Source of the DNA: Trachythela sp. YZ-2020
Taxonomy: Eukaryota > Cnidaria > Anthozoa > Malacalcyonacea > Clavulariidae
Reading direction: 5' to 3'
DNA: 64,000 nucleotides
Assembly: GCA_016169945.1 (NCBI GenBank)
Contig: JADLSH010000220.1
Coordinates: forward strand, 1,054,001 to 1,118,000
The translations under genes and the position numbers were made by a program. The notes under the pieces were generated by a model. It did not search any database and was not told where the DNA came from. It saw only the letters and a program-made list of their open reading frames with translations. This document shows, piece after piece, positions 21,971 to 34,400 of the stretch; within the stretch, counting starts at the first letter, position 1; every line of letters starts with the position of its first letter.

Positions 21971-23050
21971 ATTTATCTTACTTAAAGCAACAAATAACGA
22001 TACAAAATATACCTTGTTTGATACATTTCACTTAAGAATCTGTTAAAAGGAGGAAGGATTATCAAGGGATGGGCTAAATATATAACGGATTGTAAATACT
22101 TTTCCATATCTTCATATCTAGTCGGCCCAAAAAATGGCCTCCAGCGGGAATTTGAGTCCGCAATAGCCTGGTGTTACACTAATCTTTAATGACAACTGCA
22201 TGTATATTATTGGAACCAATTTTAATAGAAAGCACTTTAGTAGAAAGGGTTACTAGAAACAAAATACTGGATACTTTAAATATTGAGGATTTGAAATGGA
22301 ATGATCTGCATATTGATTATAATTATTTATAAAGATACATGCAAATAACTTTACTCATTACGTGTGCTACGTAGAGACTGAAAGAATAATTGTCATTGGT
22401 AGTGCCAGTATTAAAGCATTCTATATCGATATGGCAAATTATTCCTCAATCTCTGTCGCGAGAAATAGAATCATTTCCGAGGATAACAGTAAACAATTAT
22501 TGGATGAGGCTGAGCATGATATCAAGAATTATTATATACACAAGCTCTGGATATGAGGTATTCTGCAATCTGATTTGTTCTCTACTAGCAGGATATTAGC
22601 TCATATCTTGCAAGTAGAGAAAAGTAGAAAAATGGCTGGCATATTTGGACAATTAAACGAAGAGGAAATTCAAGTTTTACATGAAAAAAGTACGCCAAAA
22701 TTTTCTGTTCTTATCCAGAGCTTGTGTATATAATAAAACAGTTATCCTACTCACTCTCGTCGTATATGACTCGAGTTCGTAGAATAACTGTTAATTATTC
22801 CGACAAAGGTCAATGTTATCTGCCGAAGCGAAGCTTATGCATTCAAAAGAAAAAAACCCAGACAAATAAGTCAAGATTTGCGGCTGGTGGCAAAGGTGCA
22901 AAAAACACTTAAGTTCACATTTAATAAAACAAATACTCGTTCAAGATGGTTTTGTATTGTTTTCTGGCCTTTTTGGTGGAGTCAATGTCTTTTTCTGACA
23001 ATAATTTGGACATTTTCTCTTTTTTTATAAAGACAAATTTACAAAAAGAC
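21971..23050 (+). other. Unclassified degraded segment
   Basis: Short frames at 22362-22600 and 22724-22912 give peptides I cannot assign. The second ends TNKSRFAAGGKGAKNT and looks like eroded coding sequence. It may be remnants of a mobile element gene. No intact gene is seen. Confidence 0.35.
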
Positions 23051-23056
23051 AATTAG

Positions 23057-23096
23057 AACTTCGACGTTTCGAGCGAAGGCCCTTCGCCTGGAAGTT
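23057..23096 (-). ncRNA. Hammerhead-like motif in antisense PLE (altered core)
   Basis: On the - strand AACTTC and GAAGTT form stem I, GGGC/GCTC forms stem II, and GAAAC-GTC follows as in minimal PLE hammerheads. The first core strand reads CAGGCGA rather than CTGANGA, so two core positions differ and catalysis is doubtful. Confidence 0.4.
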
Positions 23097-23451
23097 AGTA
23101 GAATGGGTGGGGGGGAAACATGTGCTTTTATAGTAAAAACAAAAGCGATCACGTGATAAAAATAAAACAATTAGATAGATTTAATCAAAACAAACTATAA
23201 ATAAAATATTTAAATCACATCACAAAATATATTAGAATTTAAGAAGAAGGGAACAAAGCAAGAAAGACAGAAATTCAGGAACTATATATGAGAGGAGGTG
23301 AGATGTAGAGTATCTGGCAGAAACAGATAGGAGTTAAATGTCCTCATTGATATGCCCTCATTAATGCCGAGAGGATGAATTGTTGCCAAGTTGGGAAATG
23401 AGACGCATTTCTTGCCTTTTGCGGTTATCATTACTACCTTGAAGAAATGGG

Positions 23452-23613
23452 ATGTCTCAGACGCATTTATTTTTGACCAATAATATTTGGTCGAAAATAT
23501 TGGTTAAAATAACCAAATTTTTGGTTGTTTTAACCAATAAAATATTGGTCAAAAAGGTGCATCTGAGACAACCAATATAATTGGTTATTTTAACCAATCT
23601 GTTTTTACAGTGC
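23452..23613. mobile_element. Palindromic 160-bp insertion nested in PLE endonuclease
   Basis: The sister PLE at 42.5 kb is continuous here, so this piece is inserted. It is built of inverted TTGGTT/AACCAA motifs. TGTCTCAGACGCA near one edge pairs with TGCATCTGAGACA about 100 bases away, and the other edge reads CTGTTTTTACAGTG. Confidence 0.65.
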
Positions 23614-24050
23614 AGAGCTCGAATTTTCATATCTGAAACACTGTGATTGCCTGTGTTGAAATGTCTGGCAACAAGTTGTTTACCATTATATTGTTTGCGA
23701 CAGCACGACGATGCTCACCAAACCTTATCCTTAAATATCTACCAGTTTCACCAATATAGAGCATGCCACATTTACTGCATGAGGTGAGAGAAGGTGCACG
23801 TGAAACGGTGCTTAATAGTGTACTTAGATTTCGGTGCCCAAATTGTAGTGGAAGAATCTATCTACTTACAGATTTTTCACAGCTCCAAAGCACAAGGAAA
23901 CGTGCCATTGGGTGACGACGATTCCTGTGCTAGAGAGTTGTGGACTAGGGTTTCACGGATATTTTTACTATGTTGAAAGGAGACTAAGGAATTATCGGTG
24001 AAAATGGAAGAAATTCTTACTGTATTTTTCAAGTAGTTTTACACAACAGT

Positions 24051-24365
24051 CAACTGCCGTATATTGCTACACTCTACCCACACTTGCACCGCACGTTTAC
24101 AAAACGCCATTTTGTTTTTGTTTTCAAAATTTGCGTGCTTTTATACAAGATGTCCACCGCGCTTGGAGCTTGGGCTCGAGAGCGTCCGAAAAAATGTTTT
24201 TTGGATTTATTATTCCGCCGTGATCATATCACCAGCGGAGGTAACGTGAGAATGTATGAGAGAGTTTCAATGTATAATAATACAGATTATATTATTCGCT
24301 CACGAGAAAGATATACAGTGAGGCATTTCTGCTTGCACAAACGATAGAAACCAGAAGTGAAAACT

Positions 24366-24401
<36 letters not shown>

Positions 24402-24596
24402 AAGATTAGAAATACACGCAAGCAGCGACCCCGTCATCGTTGCCATAGCAAATTTTTTTTTAATTTTGCACTCTTTCGATATTTTTTTGTAAAAGTGATA
24501 CACTCTTTGTTTTCCAGCCAGTAATAATTCGCCAAAATGTCGGACGCAAATCGTTAATTTTCCATTTTTGAAAAAACTGTATCGAACCACTTTCAA
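24051..24596. other. Non-coding, with (TA)n at about 24368-24402
   Basis: No gene recognised. 24025-24065 matches 42940-42980 (GTAGTTTTACACAACAGTCA), so the PLE-associated repeat continues to about 24065, in the opposite orientation to the PLE body. That resembles the inverted or partial LTR-like repeats PLEs carry. Confidence 0.5.
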
Positions 24597-27495
24597 TAGA
24601 CCACTTGCCTTATAGCGATGCCCGCTATGCATGACGGTAGGAGTCGTGTCCTTGCATTCGAACGAAATGGCGGGCGAGGAGCGAGCGATTTTGTTTTGAA
24701 GATGAAATGGCGGATTTTTAATAACTTTTTACATCCATCAATAAATTTTATCTGCGGGGAAACAACAAGGGGGCTATTGACTACAAGTAGGTGTAATTTC
24801 ATGACGTTCTGTGTAATAATGGTGAAGAAAATGCGTTGGAAAAGATGGGCCATGTAAACACGTTTCGCAAAAAAGTTTTGCAAAAAACTAACCTCACGAA
24901 CAAAAACAAGACAATTCGCGTTTTACAGTAAGATCGGATAATCTTTTTTACATACTACCTTTAACTGATAAATGTTTGTACTGGAGATCCAGGTTATTTA
25001 GAATCCATAAGCTTATGAATACCATTTTAAGCTTTGTGAAATTGACAACTTTTTGTGATGATTTTGTTCGAATTTGTCATGCAGAAACCTTTCATCTCTT
25101 TGACCACAAGTTTTAGCTTAAATTTCTCCCATCCGAACAAAATCGCTATAGCTATATCAAGGATATTTAAAAGTGAGAATGTTATCGTGATTTCGTTGCT
25201 GTATTATATTTTTTTGGATCTAGTTTAACGCATATTTTGATTTGTATTCCGCATTGGTAGTATAGATGTTTTATATACTGTACACAATTTTGTATTTTGA
25301 AAATTGCTTCTCAAGTATATAATCGTATACAACTTTTAAGCATTTGGCTATGTTTTTAACACGTACTCTTTAACTATGAAAGATTTTGTAGTATAATACA
25401 TGGACTTTCTGGTGGAAAATATTTTGAACAATGTATGGAGTTAATACTCCCATAGGGGCAAAATGCCATTTTAATAAGAACTGGCAGTCTCTTGTTGTTT
25501 ACTTTTTAGAAATAATCAAATAACAGCCTACTTCAAGTTACAGTGTTACACACTTTCATACCTTTGCCTAGTCTCCGACTTAATCTTAACATGATTACAT
25601 GAAATGTTTAAAATCCCTATTAGTAAATTATATAGTATTTTTGTTGGCTAGAGTTGGTACTACAATTTAATGGAATGGGTTAGTCTGGTAAGATGTGCAT
25701 TCTGTACTTGTATATCCTCACATATATTTGCAGGAAATAGAAAATGGGTTTATTCTCCTAATTATTTACATATGTAGTCTACCAAAACCACAGACTGTAC
25801 TGTAGATTTTAATAGGAAGGTTCACTTGGTCTGATACTTTTCAGTATCCAGTATGCATGCATGTGATCTGTACCAAAATTTATCAGTTTACCAGACTGGG
25901 TTGATGGTAACATATACTCACTCCATGCATGAATAGGTAATAAAGGTCTTGCCATGCAATAATAGTATCTCTACAAGAGCCCAATTAACAACTAATTTGC
26001 ATATTAACAACTATAAAAACAAAGTGCTTGATGGAAAGTTGAGATATCTTAAGTCTGATAGTGAAAATTTGTTATTTGTAAGTCTGAAAGTTATCTGTAA
26101 GTGTTTTGGAATTATTTTTGCAAGACTAAGTGCAAGCTGTCTCTTTCATTGTTCCAACAAGTTAATCTTGCTCTCCCAACAAATTTGTCTTGCTCTCAGG
26201 CATTAAGCAGCTATTAGCTATAACAGGGTATCTAAGTTCCTAAAACTTTGCCAGTGAATGCTATGGGGTTATAAAGATAAAGGCTATCATAAAAAATATT
26301 GAATGTACAATATATATACAAATGACAAATTGTGAAAACTATTAGATTTTATTAAATGTAGCTTTGTTTTAGAGTGTTCTCGCATAGTATTGATGTTAGT
26401 TCTCATCTTGCTGTGTTATCAACATGGGCAGGTGAAGGGGGGCACTATCATCAACTGCCAAAGCCTTATATAACTTGGACTATACAAATCACAGAAACAG
26501 TTGGATTATATATGAGTCAAAGGCCTTAATTGAGGACTTAAATTTTCAGCAACCAAAAGCAGATATTTGTTGACAACCAATATTTGCACCCCAGATTATT
26601 TATCACCACTGGCTGCATGTGTGACCACACCAACAACCAAAAACATTTATGTGTGACCACACACACACACACACACACAAATGTCAACCCTTTCAAATAT
26701 AAATTTATCTTTACAGACAATTACAGCATGTTGAGTAACATATTTTCTTGTAATTGAACAAGAATAAGGTTAGCATACTACCTAAATTTCATGTTGCAGT
26801 ACATGTGCAATTATATTGTAACTGATCAAGCAGTTCTCCACGACCCCACTTCCTTGTGAAATAATATGGGTTTTTTTAATATAATACAGCAACGAAATCA
26901 CAAGAACATTCTCACTCTTAAATATTCTTGATATAGCTATAGCGATTTTATTCAGATGAGAGAAATTTAAGCTAAAACTTGTGGTCAAAGAGACGAAAGG
27001 TCTCTGCATGACAAATTCGAACAAAATCATCACAAAAAGTTGTCAATTTCACAAAGCTTAAAATGGTATTCATAAGCTTATGGATTCTAAATAACCTAGA
27101 TCTCCAGTACAAACAATTATCAGTTAAAGGTAGTATGTAAAAAAGATTATCCGATCTTACTGTAAAACGCGAATTGTCTTGTTTTTGTTCGTGAGGTTAG
27201 TTTTTTGCAAAACCGTTTTTGCGAAACGTGTTTACATGGCCCATCTTTTCCAACGCATTTTCTTCACCATTATTACACAGAACGTCATGAAATTACACCT
27301 ACTTGTAGTCAATAGCCCCCTTGTTGTTTCCCCGCAGATAAAATTTATTGATGGATGTAAAAAGTTATTAAAAATCCACCATTTCATCTTCAAAACAAAA
27401 TCGCTCACTCCTCGCCCGCCATTTCGTTCGAATGCAAGGACACGACTCCTACCGTCATGCACAGCGGGCATCGCTATAAGGCAAGTGGTCTATTG
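24597..27495. mobile_element. Long-TIR element of 2.9 kb
   Basis: Inverted arms of about 640 bp (24597-25230 and 26860-27495) start AATAGACCACTTGCCTTATA. The open frames inside the arms are mirror images. The 1.6 kb between the arms is AT-rich and non-coding. A (CA)n tract lies at about 26657-26681. No clean target duplication is seen, so the class is unknown. Confidence 0.75.
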
Positions 27496-27869
27496 CTTTC
27501 CTTTATTTTAATTTAAAGTTGGTCGATAAGCAATAGCATCATTTAGGAAACGTGCACATGCACTGAAATTATTTATTTGAAAGCAACATAATTTATACAT
27601 CAACAATTAAAGCAACCTTGCTTTATATTTTACGAATTTTGATCATGTATCTCTTCTTATCCTTTTGTAAAGTAAAAGCGAAAAAATTGTGTTACGTCTC
27701 TTAAACCAAACGACTTTCAATGTTTCTCAGATGTTTATATAAAAAGACATTAAAAGCTAAAAAACCATCGCTCATTTAACTCCTGACAATCTGATTTGCC
27801 AGATTGTGATTATTTTACCGAATGTACTTTTAACGATAGCTAAATCGTCAAAGTTATCATCTGCAAATA

Positions 27870-29215
27870 ATGCTTTTTCTTTATTTCATTTCAGTACCCG
27901 TGTCTACTATTAATACGAAATTTTCAGAAATTGGTATTTCTGAAACCTGTTTAAGTAAATCTGATTATTCTGTCGAGCTTGATGGCTATAATTTCATTCT
28001 TAACCACCGCCATTATCGCGTAGTAGATTTAGATTTTGACTTTAAAATGCGTAAAGATTAGAATGACTTGAATATGAATGAACTGGTGGAATCACTCTTT
28101 ATTGAATGACCTAAACCTAAGTGTAAGGGTACTATTTTTGGAATTATGTACAGATCTACTAATCAAAAAGTTGGAGATTTTATTAAATATGTATATATTC
28201 GCTAATGGCCAAGATTTTAAAGAGAACAAACCTTGCTTATTGTTGGGCAACTTTAACCTAAATTTAATGAATCATCACTCTCATCTACCTACAGGTGAAT
28301 TTTTGGATATAATTTATTCAAATATATATGTTTTTTCCCTTTGATCACTCGACCAACAAGAATTACTTCAAACACTGCATCTCTTATTGACAGTATTTTT
28401 ACAAATAATGTTGTTTATTATTTCTAAGTGGTCTTTTATTCACTGATATTTCTTGATCACTTACCGATTTTTTGTGTCAGTCAAGAGTTCCAGCTTGCCA
28501 CAAAAAAGAATAGGTTTTTTTTCAGCCGGGACGAATCAGAAAAAAACACTTCGTCGTTTTTTAATACTTTAAATAATCTTGATTGGGCCGACCTTACTGA
28601 GTTTAGTGATCCTAACCATGCATATAAATACAACCGGTTTGTTGACAGATTTACTGATAGCTAACTAGTCATGCCATGCTAATAAACGTGCACCTTCGCC
28701 GCTGATACGTACTGGGAATTTGGAATTGTGACATTCGGCAACATGTTAGTTGCCAAGAAAGTTAGTATTAAATCACTATAAATAAGAATTTGTGATAATA
28801 GATTAGGAAGTGATTGTCGTAACAATAATTAAAATGCTGTAAAATATCAGTTTTTCTCCATAGTCAGTCATTCACATAAACAATGTATAACAAAAATGTT
28901 GTATCATGTATATATGTCTGGGGGGTTGCATAATTTTAAATGTTTTCTTAGGGTGGTCTTCATTTTTTAGAGCGTCAAAAAAGGGGGGGGCTCCATGAGA
29001 TTTTTACACATTATCAAGAATGTCCCACCCCACCCTAGGGTATAAATAATGAACAGTACCTTATATCAACGACATAAGCAATGCTCTTGAAGTCATTGAT
29101 TTGGGTTTTTTTGCAGATGATACTAACTTGTTTATCTCCCACAATGATTTGAACGCATTTATGTCAATAGTGAACTTAGAGTTGAATAAGTTGGCAATAT
29201 ACTTTCATGCATATT
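27870..29215 (+). pseudogene. Decayed LINE fragment
   Basis: Eroded ORF2 pieces in order: ISETCLSKSDYSVELDGYN and LGNFNLNLMNHHSHLPTGEF (endonuclease), LDHLPIF and DESEKNTSSFF, then an RT core remnant GFFADDTNLFISHNDLN at 29100-29160. Frameshifts are frequent. It stops at about 29215, where another LINE begins, so the second LINE probably inserted into this one. Confidence 0.75.
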
Positions 29216-31440
29216 ATTATTATCCCATTGAGTCATGGCGACTGGACCTATGTTGAATAGCTCCGTTCTTATCGAGGATCATTTCTCTTTTTCTCAGTGT
29301 TCACATCAACAGAATACACTAATATCATCTACGCCATGCAAGGAAACTAATATTATCTGCTTAGGCAAATAATTCGCTTGGAAAGGCTGCTTAGATAGCT
29401 TAAAGAAATGTGTACAAGCCGAGTTAAACCTTCAAGGCAAGTGGACGCAATGATCGCACAATAAAGTGGCACGGAAAAAAGAGTAAGGAACTTGTGGTGA
29501 TTCGAGACGACAAGAGAGGAAGCCTTACCGAGAAGTTAAATAACTCAGCTTTAGTCGAAGGCCAGAGTGATAAACAAGGTAGTGAAATCGATGGCGCTGC
29601 AAGTATGGCGATAAGCGAAATTGTCGAGAACTTATCGATATCTAAGATTTATCAACCTGAACAATGAATCATAATAGGAACAATGCTTCCGTTGAAGATT
29701 TCAAATGCCAAATGACAAAATTTGCTGAGAATAATACAAACATAAAAAAAAAACCTCACTGCTGAAGTTAACAACTTAAAAGACTATCAATCAGAAACAA
29801 TTCTTGTTCTTGAGGACGCCGTTCAGGAATTGAGAAAAGAGAAGTTAAACCAGTTGAAAGAAAACGCAGACCTGCGAGAAAGAAATCTAAATTCATGTCT
29901 TATTATGCCAGACCTCAACGTCAAATTAAATATCTCGAACGAGAAAGGGACAGTTTGATCACCGCTGCGAAGTTGCAACAACAAGATTATGAACATTGCT
30001 TAAACAGACAAAGAAACTTGGAAAACTGGCAAACCGTATCAGCAACCGGACGACAGCGCCAAGAAACCAATGAAAATGAAACAACAACTGTTAATCATGT
30101 ATAACTGCTTAACAATAGATATAGCGTCCTCATTATTAATGAAGCGGGCGAAGATGAAAGTGAGCGTCACCAAGAAAATATTGAAAGAAATGTGGAGACA
30201 GAACCCAGAAATGAGCAGCAAGCTGCCACTAACACCAATGGCAACTCTACAGACAGCACCGGAGAGGCAACACAACATGTTTATCGTAGTCAGATGCCGA
30301 AGGCAGAAATAGTTATTATAAGTGATTCGATAATCAAACATATTGATCCCAAAAAGCTCACAAAGAAGAAAGTTCACAAATTTACATACCCAGGGAAAAC
30401 ACTGCAGAAGATATTGAAATAGAAATCAACTCAATTAATATTCAATTAACCCCGTCCCACGTAATTGTCCACGCTGGGACGAACAACCTCCCACTGGGAT
30501 CTGCGGAAGAATGCGCGAAGAAAATTGAAAATCTTATTGTCAGGGCCAAAACCAAATTTCCAAACTCAAGTATTGGATTATCAGGAATCACGTTGAGACA
30601 AGATATCAAGACAGCACCAAAAGTTCAAGAAGTCAACAAGAAAATTAAAACGATCTCTCCTAAGCAAAATGTCAAGTTTATCGACAACTCCTCTACAAAA
30701 AGCACATGTTTAAATGGTAATAGATTGCACCTAAACGCCAAAGGTTCAGCATTTTTAGCCACTCATTTCTTAGATTTCTTAAAGGAGAACAACATTCGCG
30801 ACGACAACGTAGACGTTCTGGAGAGGATTTTCAAATGTCAACAATAAACCAATTGGGGGACCTGCTGAAAATTATATCCGCCAGGAACTCTTTAACAATA
30901 ATGCGTTAACTTCATCAAGGTGCGATTCAGTGTCAGATAATTACGATCATTCGTTGCATGACATCGCTAAATCAAAGGGCTTGAAAATAGCTAGTTCAAA
31001 TATTAATTGTCTGCTAAAACATGTAGACGAAATTTGAATACTTCTTACGAAGTACACTTTTGATATCCTAGCGATTATAATGAATCTAAAATAGATCATG
31101 CCATATCTGATGATGAAATACATATACTAGGATATAATAGGCCGTAGGATGAGGGTCGAAAATATGCTTAGAAAACAGATTCCGTAGCACCCCTCGTGTA
31201 ACTACGTAATTTTTACATGAATCGATAGATTAGAACTTACTTAGTTAGAATCCACTTCCCCCCAAGCGAAATAGTTGCACAAATTGAAGTACAACCTCTC
31301 CAAAGTTCGGGCTTCCTCGTGTTTCGAAATCCATGAACGGCCATTGTTGTGTTGCAGCTACGCATGCGCTTGACCACAAAACACTTAATGCGCACGCGCA
31401 GATAGGAAAAACTGATCTCAATAAAACACGCTTATTCAAG

Positions 31441-34400
31441 ATGGCTACTAATGACGAGTGTCAAAAATTCGAATATCCTCATGTTTTATGCATTTTGAAG
31501 GCGTAACCGAGCAACTTTCCAAAGTTACTCGCAAAGGCTTAAGAAATTTGTCGATTGCAGGACTAAATGGGCGAAACTTAATTGCCTGCAAGCTGAGATA
31601 GCGAAGGATTCGTATGATAAGTTTGATGACGAATTCGTCAATTCATGATCATACTTGGCAGAGAACACAAACGAAAGTTTTGATTTAGAATGGTACCACC
31701 ACATGAAATGCTACAAGAAATTTAGCGATGAAGAAAAGATCCGTAGACAACAGAGAAAAGAGGAAAACGGAGCTAGTACAAGCACGGAAAAGGTCGCTAA
31801 TACCATAGACCACACATGCCACATGGAACCAGCCGTGGAACCCAGAAGAAAGATTACATGCAATACAGTTAAGGAACCAAGTAAGACCTTGCCTCAAAAA
31901 AACAAGCATGTACTACCAGAATGCTTCATTTTTGGTAGAATAGATTCGTCTTGGCTTTCAAGAGACAAGGTATGATTATGTACAATTTCTTGTGTACAGT
32001 AACTTTATATTCTATGGACCACCTTTTGGTGGAAAAGTTGTCATATTGTGCCTTACTGCCTTGTACCTATTGGGTTCGTTGGATCTTAATGGGTTAATTA
32101 TCCAGATAATAAGTTTATTTAAACAGACATAATATAAGCTACTCTGGTTTGTAAAGTTTATGAACACAATGTTCATAAACTTTACAAACCAGAGTAGCTT
32201 TATTTTAATACCTGGTTGCTGTGAATTTGTATCTACTGAAGTTGGTTAATTTGCCAAATTCACCCTACTTTAGTTGGTAAATGTCATTTTTAAACAGGCA
32301 TTCCAAACTTGTATCTTTTGTGTAGAAAAAACAAAAGAGAAGAAGAACACCACTAGTGTTGGCAAGTACAATTGATGCTGGCTTATTACATACAGCTGCT
32401 GAGAGGGAAAAAAGACTGTGTTGCATTGGAGGTCCACTACCACAAAGTTTGCTGTAGGAAATATACCATATTCCTTGCAAGGGAGGCAAAGACGACCACA
32501 ACATGTGCACCAGTGTATGAAATATCTTACAACTTATTCTGTAAAGAAGTCATCAAAACTGAAATCATCAAGGGAAAAGCAATAAAGTACATGATGGACT
32601 TACTTGAGAAATTTGTTGTCATTGCTAAGGAAACTGAGAATGTGGATGCATCGAAATACAGGTCTTCCAAGCTCAAGCAGCAGCTAATTAACAGTTATCC
32701 CCAGTAGTCTAGGTCCTGTATAGGAGTTTGTATGCGTTTCATTTACCACAGGCAATCTCAACTGTTTTAGGGTAAAATGACCATGGCGGTCAACATGGCA
32801 TATGTGCCAAAACCTGAATCCGGGACGAAAGTCCTGAAAATGACCCCGCCCTGAAACGGCAGTGCCGACATAGCTCTAACTTCCGAAAAGCAGAAGCGAC
32901 AGCCTTTCTGAAGTGCTTAAAGTGTTTAGAAGGTTGCTTTTAGGGGTAGTTATTGGAAGGAAACATTTGTCTAAGTATAATATTTTACAAGAAAATGACC
33001 ATGCACCACCCCGGGTCAACTGCTAATTATCCATGAAATAACTAATATACCTGGCAGAGATTTCTTATTTCCTAACAATTTTTATCATGGGATGAAAAAC
33101 TATGCTTAATTTAATATAATTATTGTAGATTTCATAAGGATTGATATTGTTTTGTTTAAATATAATACATTTTATTTCACTTACCCCCCACCAAAACACG
33201 ATTTCAGCCATATTTTGCCGTCTTGTTTGCTTTTTATCGCCGAGCCTCGCAAGTATCATCCAATTGTTGTACTTTTACATAATGATAGATGGCTAAAGAA
33301 TATTTCAACCAAGTTTCGTCAAGTTTTCAAGCAGTGCAGTGTATTTTATCTTCGATATTGTGTCTTTCGATATTTCGTCAAATAGCGGCCATTGAAATGC
33401 CTCGCCGCTTCTCTTCCCGATAAATGCCACTTCTTCGTCTTCATATGTATTTAGATTACAGTATCCAAGAGTACTTCATTGTAGAATAGTCCCAATCGAA
33501 AAACTAGAGTAGTATAGTCCCACTTGAAAGGAAAAAACCTCCCATAACAAATTTAGGACAGAAGCAAAGACACAAGTTTAAAAATAATTTGAAAGTCACG
33601 CGCAATCTTCGCGAAAACTCCTCGTGGGCTACTTGACAGGGGGGGGCAAATATTTTCACGAAACGCTGGTTCGCCACCACAGAACCCAGTAAATATATTA
33701 TATTTATTGTATTTTTATGATAAAAACAATAGAAAATACGCAAATATTTATTGTTTTTTTCATAAATCATAAAAATACAATAAATATAATATATTTACTG
33801 GGTTCTGTGGTGGCGAACCAGCGTTTCGTGAAAATATTGCCCCCTCCCTGTCAAGTAGCCCACGAGGAGTTTTCGCGAAGATTGCGCGTGACTTTCAAAT
33901 TATTTTTAAACTTGTAACTTTGATTCTGATCCTAAATTTGTTATGGGAGGTTTTTTCCTTTCAAGTGGGACTATACTACTCTAGTTTTTCGATTGGGACT
34001 ATTCTACAATGAAGTACTCTTGGATACTGTAATCTAAATACATATGAAGACGAAGAAGTGGCATTTATCGGGAAGAGAAGCAGCGAGGCATTGCAATGGC
34101 CGCTATTTGACGAAATATCGAAGGACACAATATCGAAGATAAAATACACTGCACTGCTTCAAAACTTGACGAAACTTGGTTGAAATATTCTTTAGCCATC
34201 TATCATTATGTAAAAGTACAACAATTGGATGATACTTGCGAGACTCGGCGATAAAAAGGAAACAAGACGGCAAAATATGGCTGAAATCGTGTTTTGGTGG
34301 GCGGTAAGTGAAATAAAATGTATTATATTTAAACAAAACAATGTCAATCCTTATGAAATCTACAATAATTATATTAAATTAAGCATAGTTTTTCATCCCA

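Larger units (their letters stand above)
23051..24050 (-). mobile_element. Penelope-like element, antisense, with hammerhead-like 3' end
   Basis: On the - strand the frames read SLVSFQHSKNIRETLVHNSL and NGTFPC, the PLE RT end. The GIY-YIG region follows (MLYIGETGRYLRIRFGEHR-like, then QEMRLISQLG). The 3' tail carries a Ser/Thr-codon-rich end and the hammerhead-like motif at 23057-23096. The RT N-terminal two thirds are absent. The endonuclease reading frame is interrupted by a nested insertion at 23452-23613. It is a close relative of the element at 42085-42985. Confidence 0.8.

Noticed and set aside
22362..22912. Degraded coding sequence of a recombinase or polyprotein
   Set aside because: The peptides show no motif I can assign with honesty.
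24618..27471. Paired frames at 24618-24857 and 27232-27471, and similar pairs at 33152/34103 and 61930/62231
   Set aside because: All lie in inverted-repeat arms, so the open frames duplicate by symmetry. No signal, domain or splice context.
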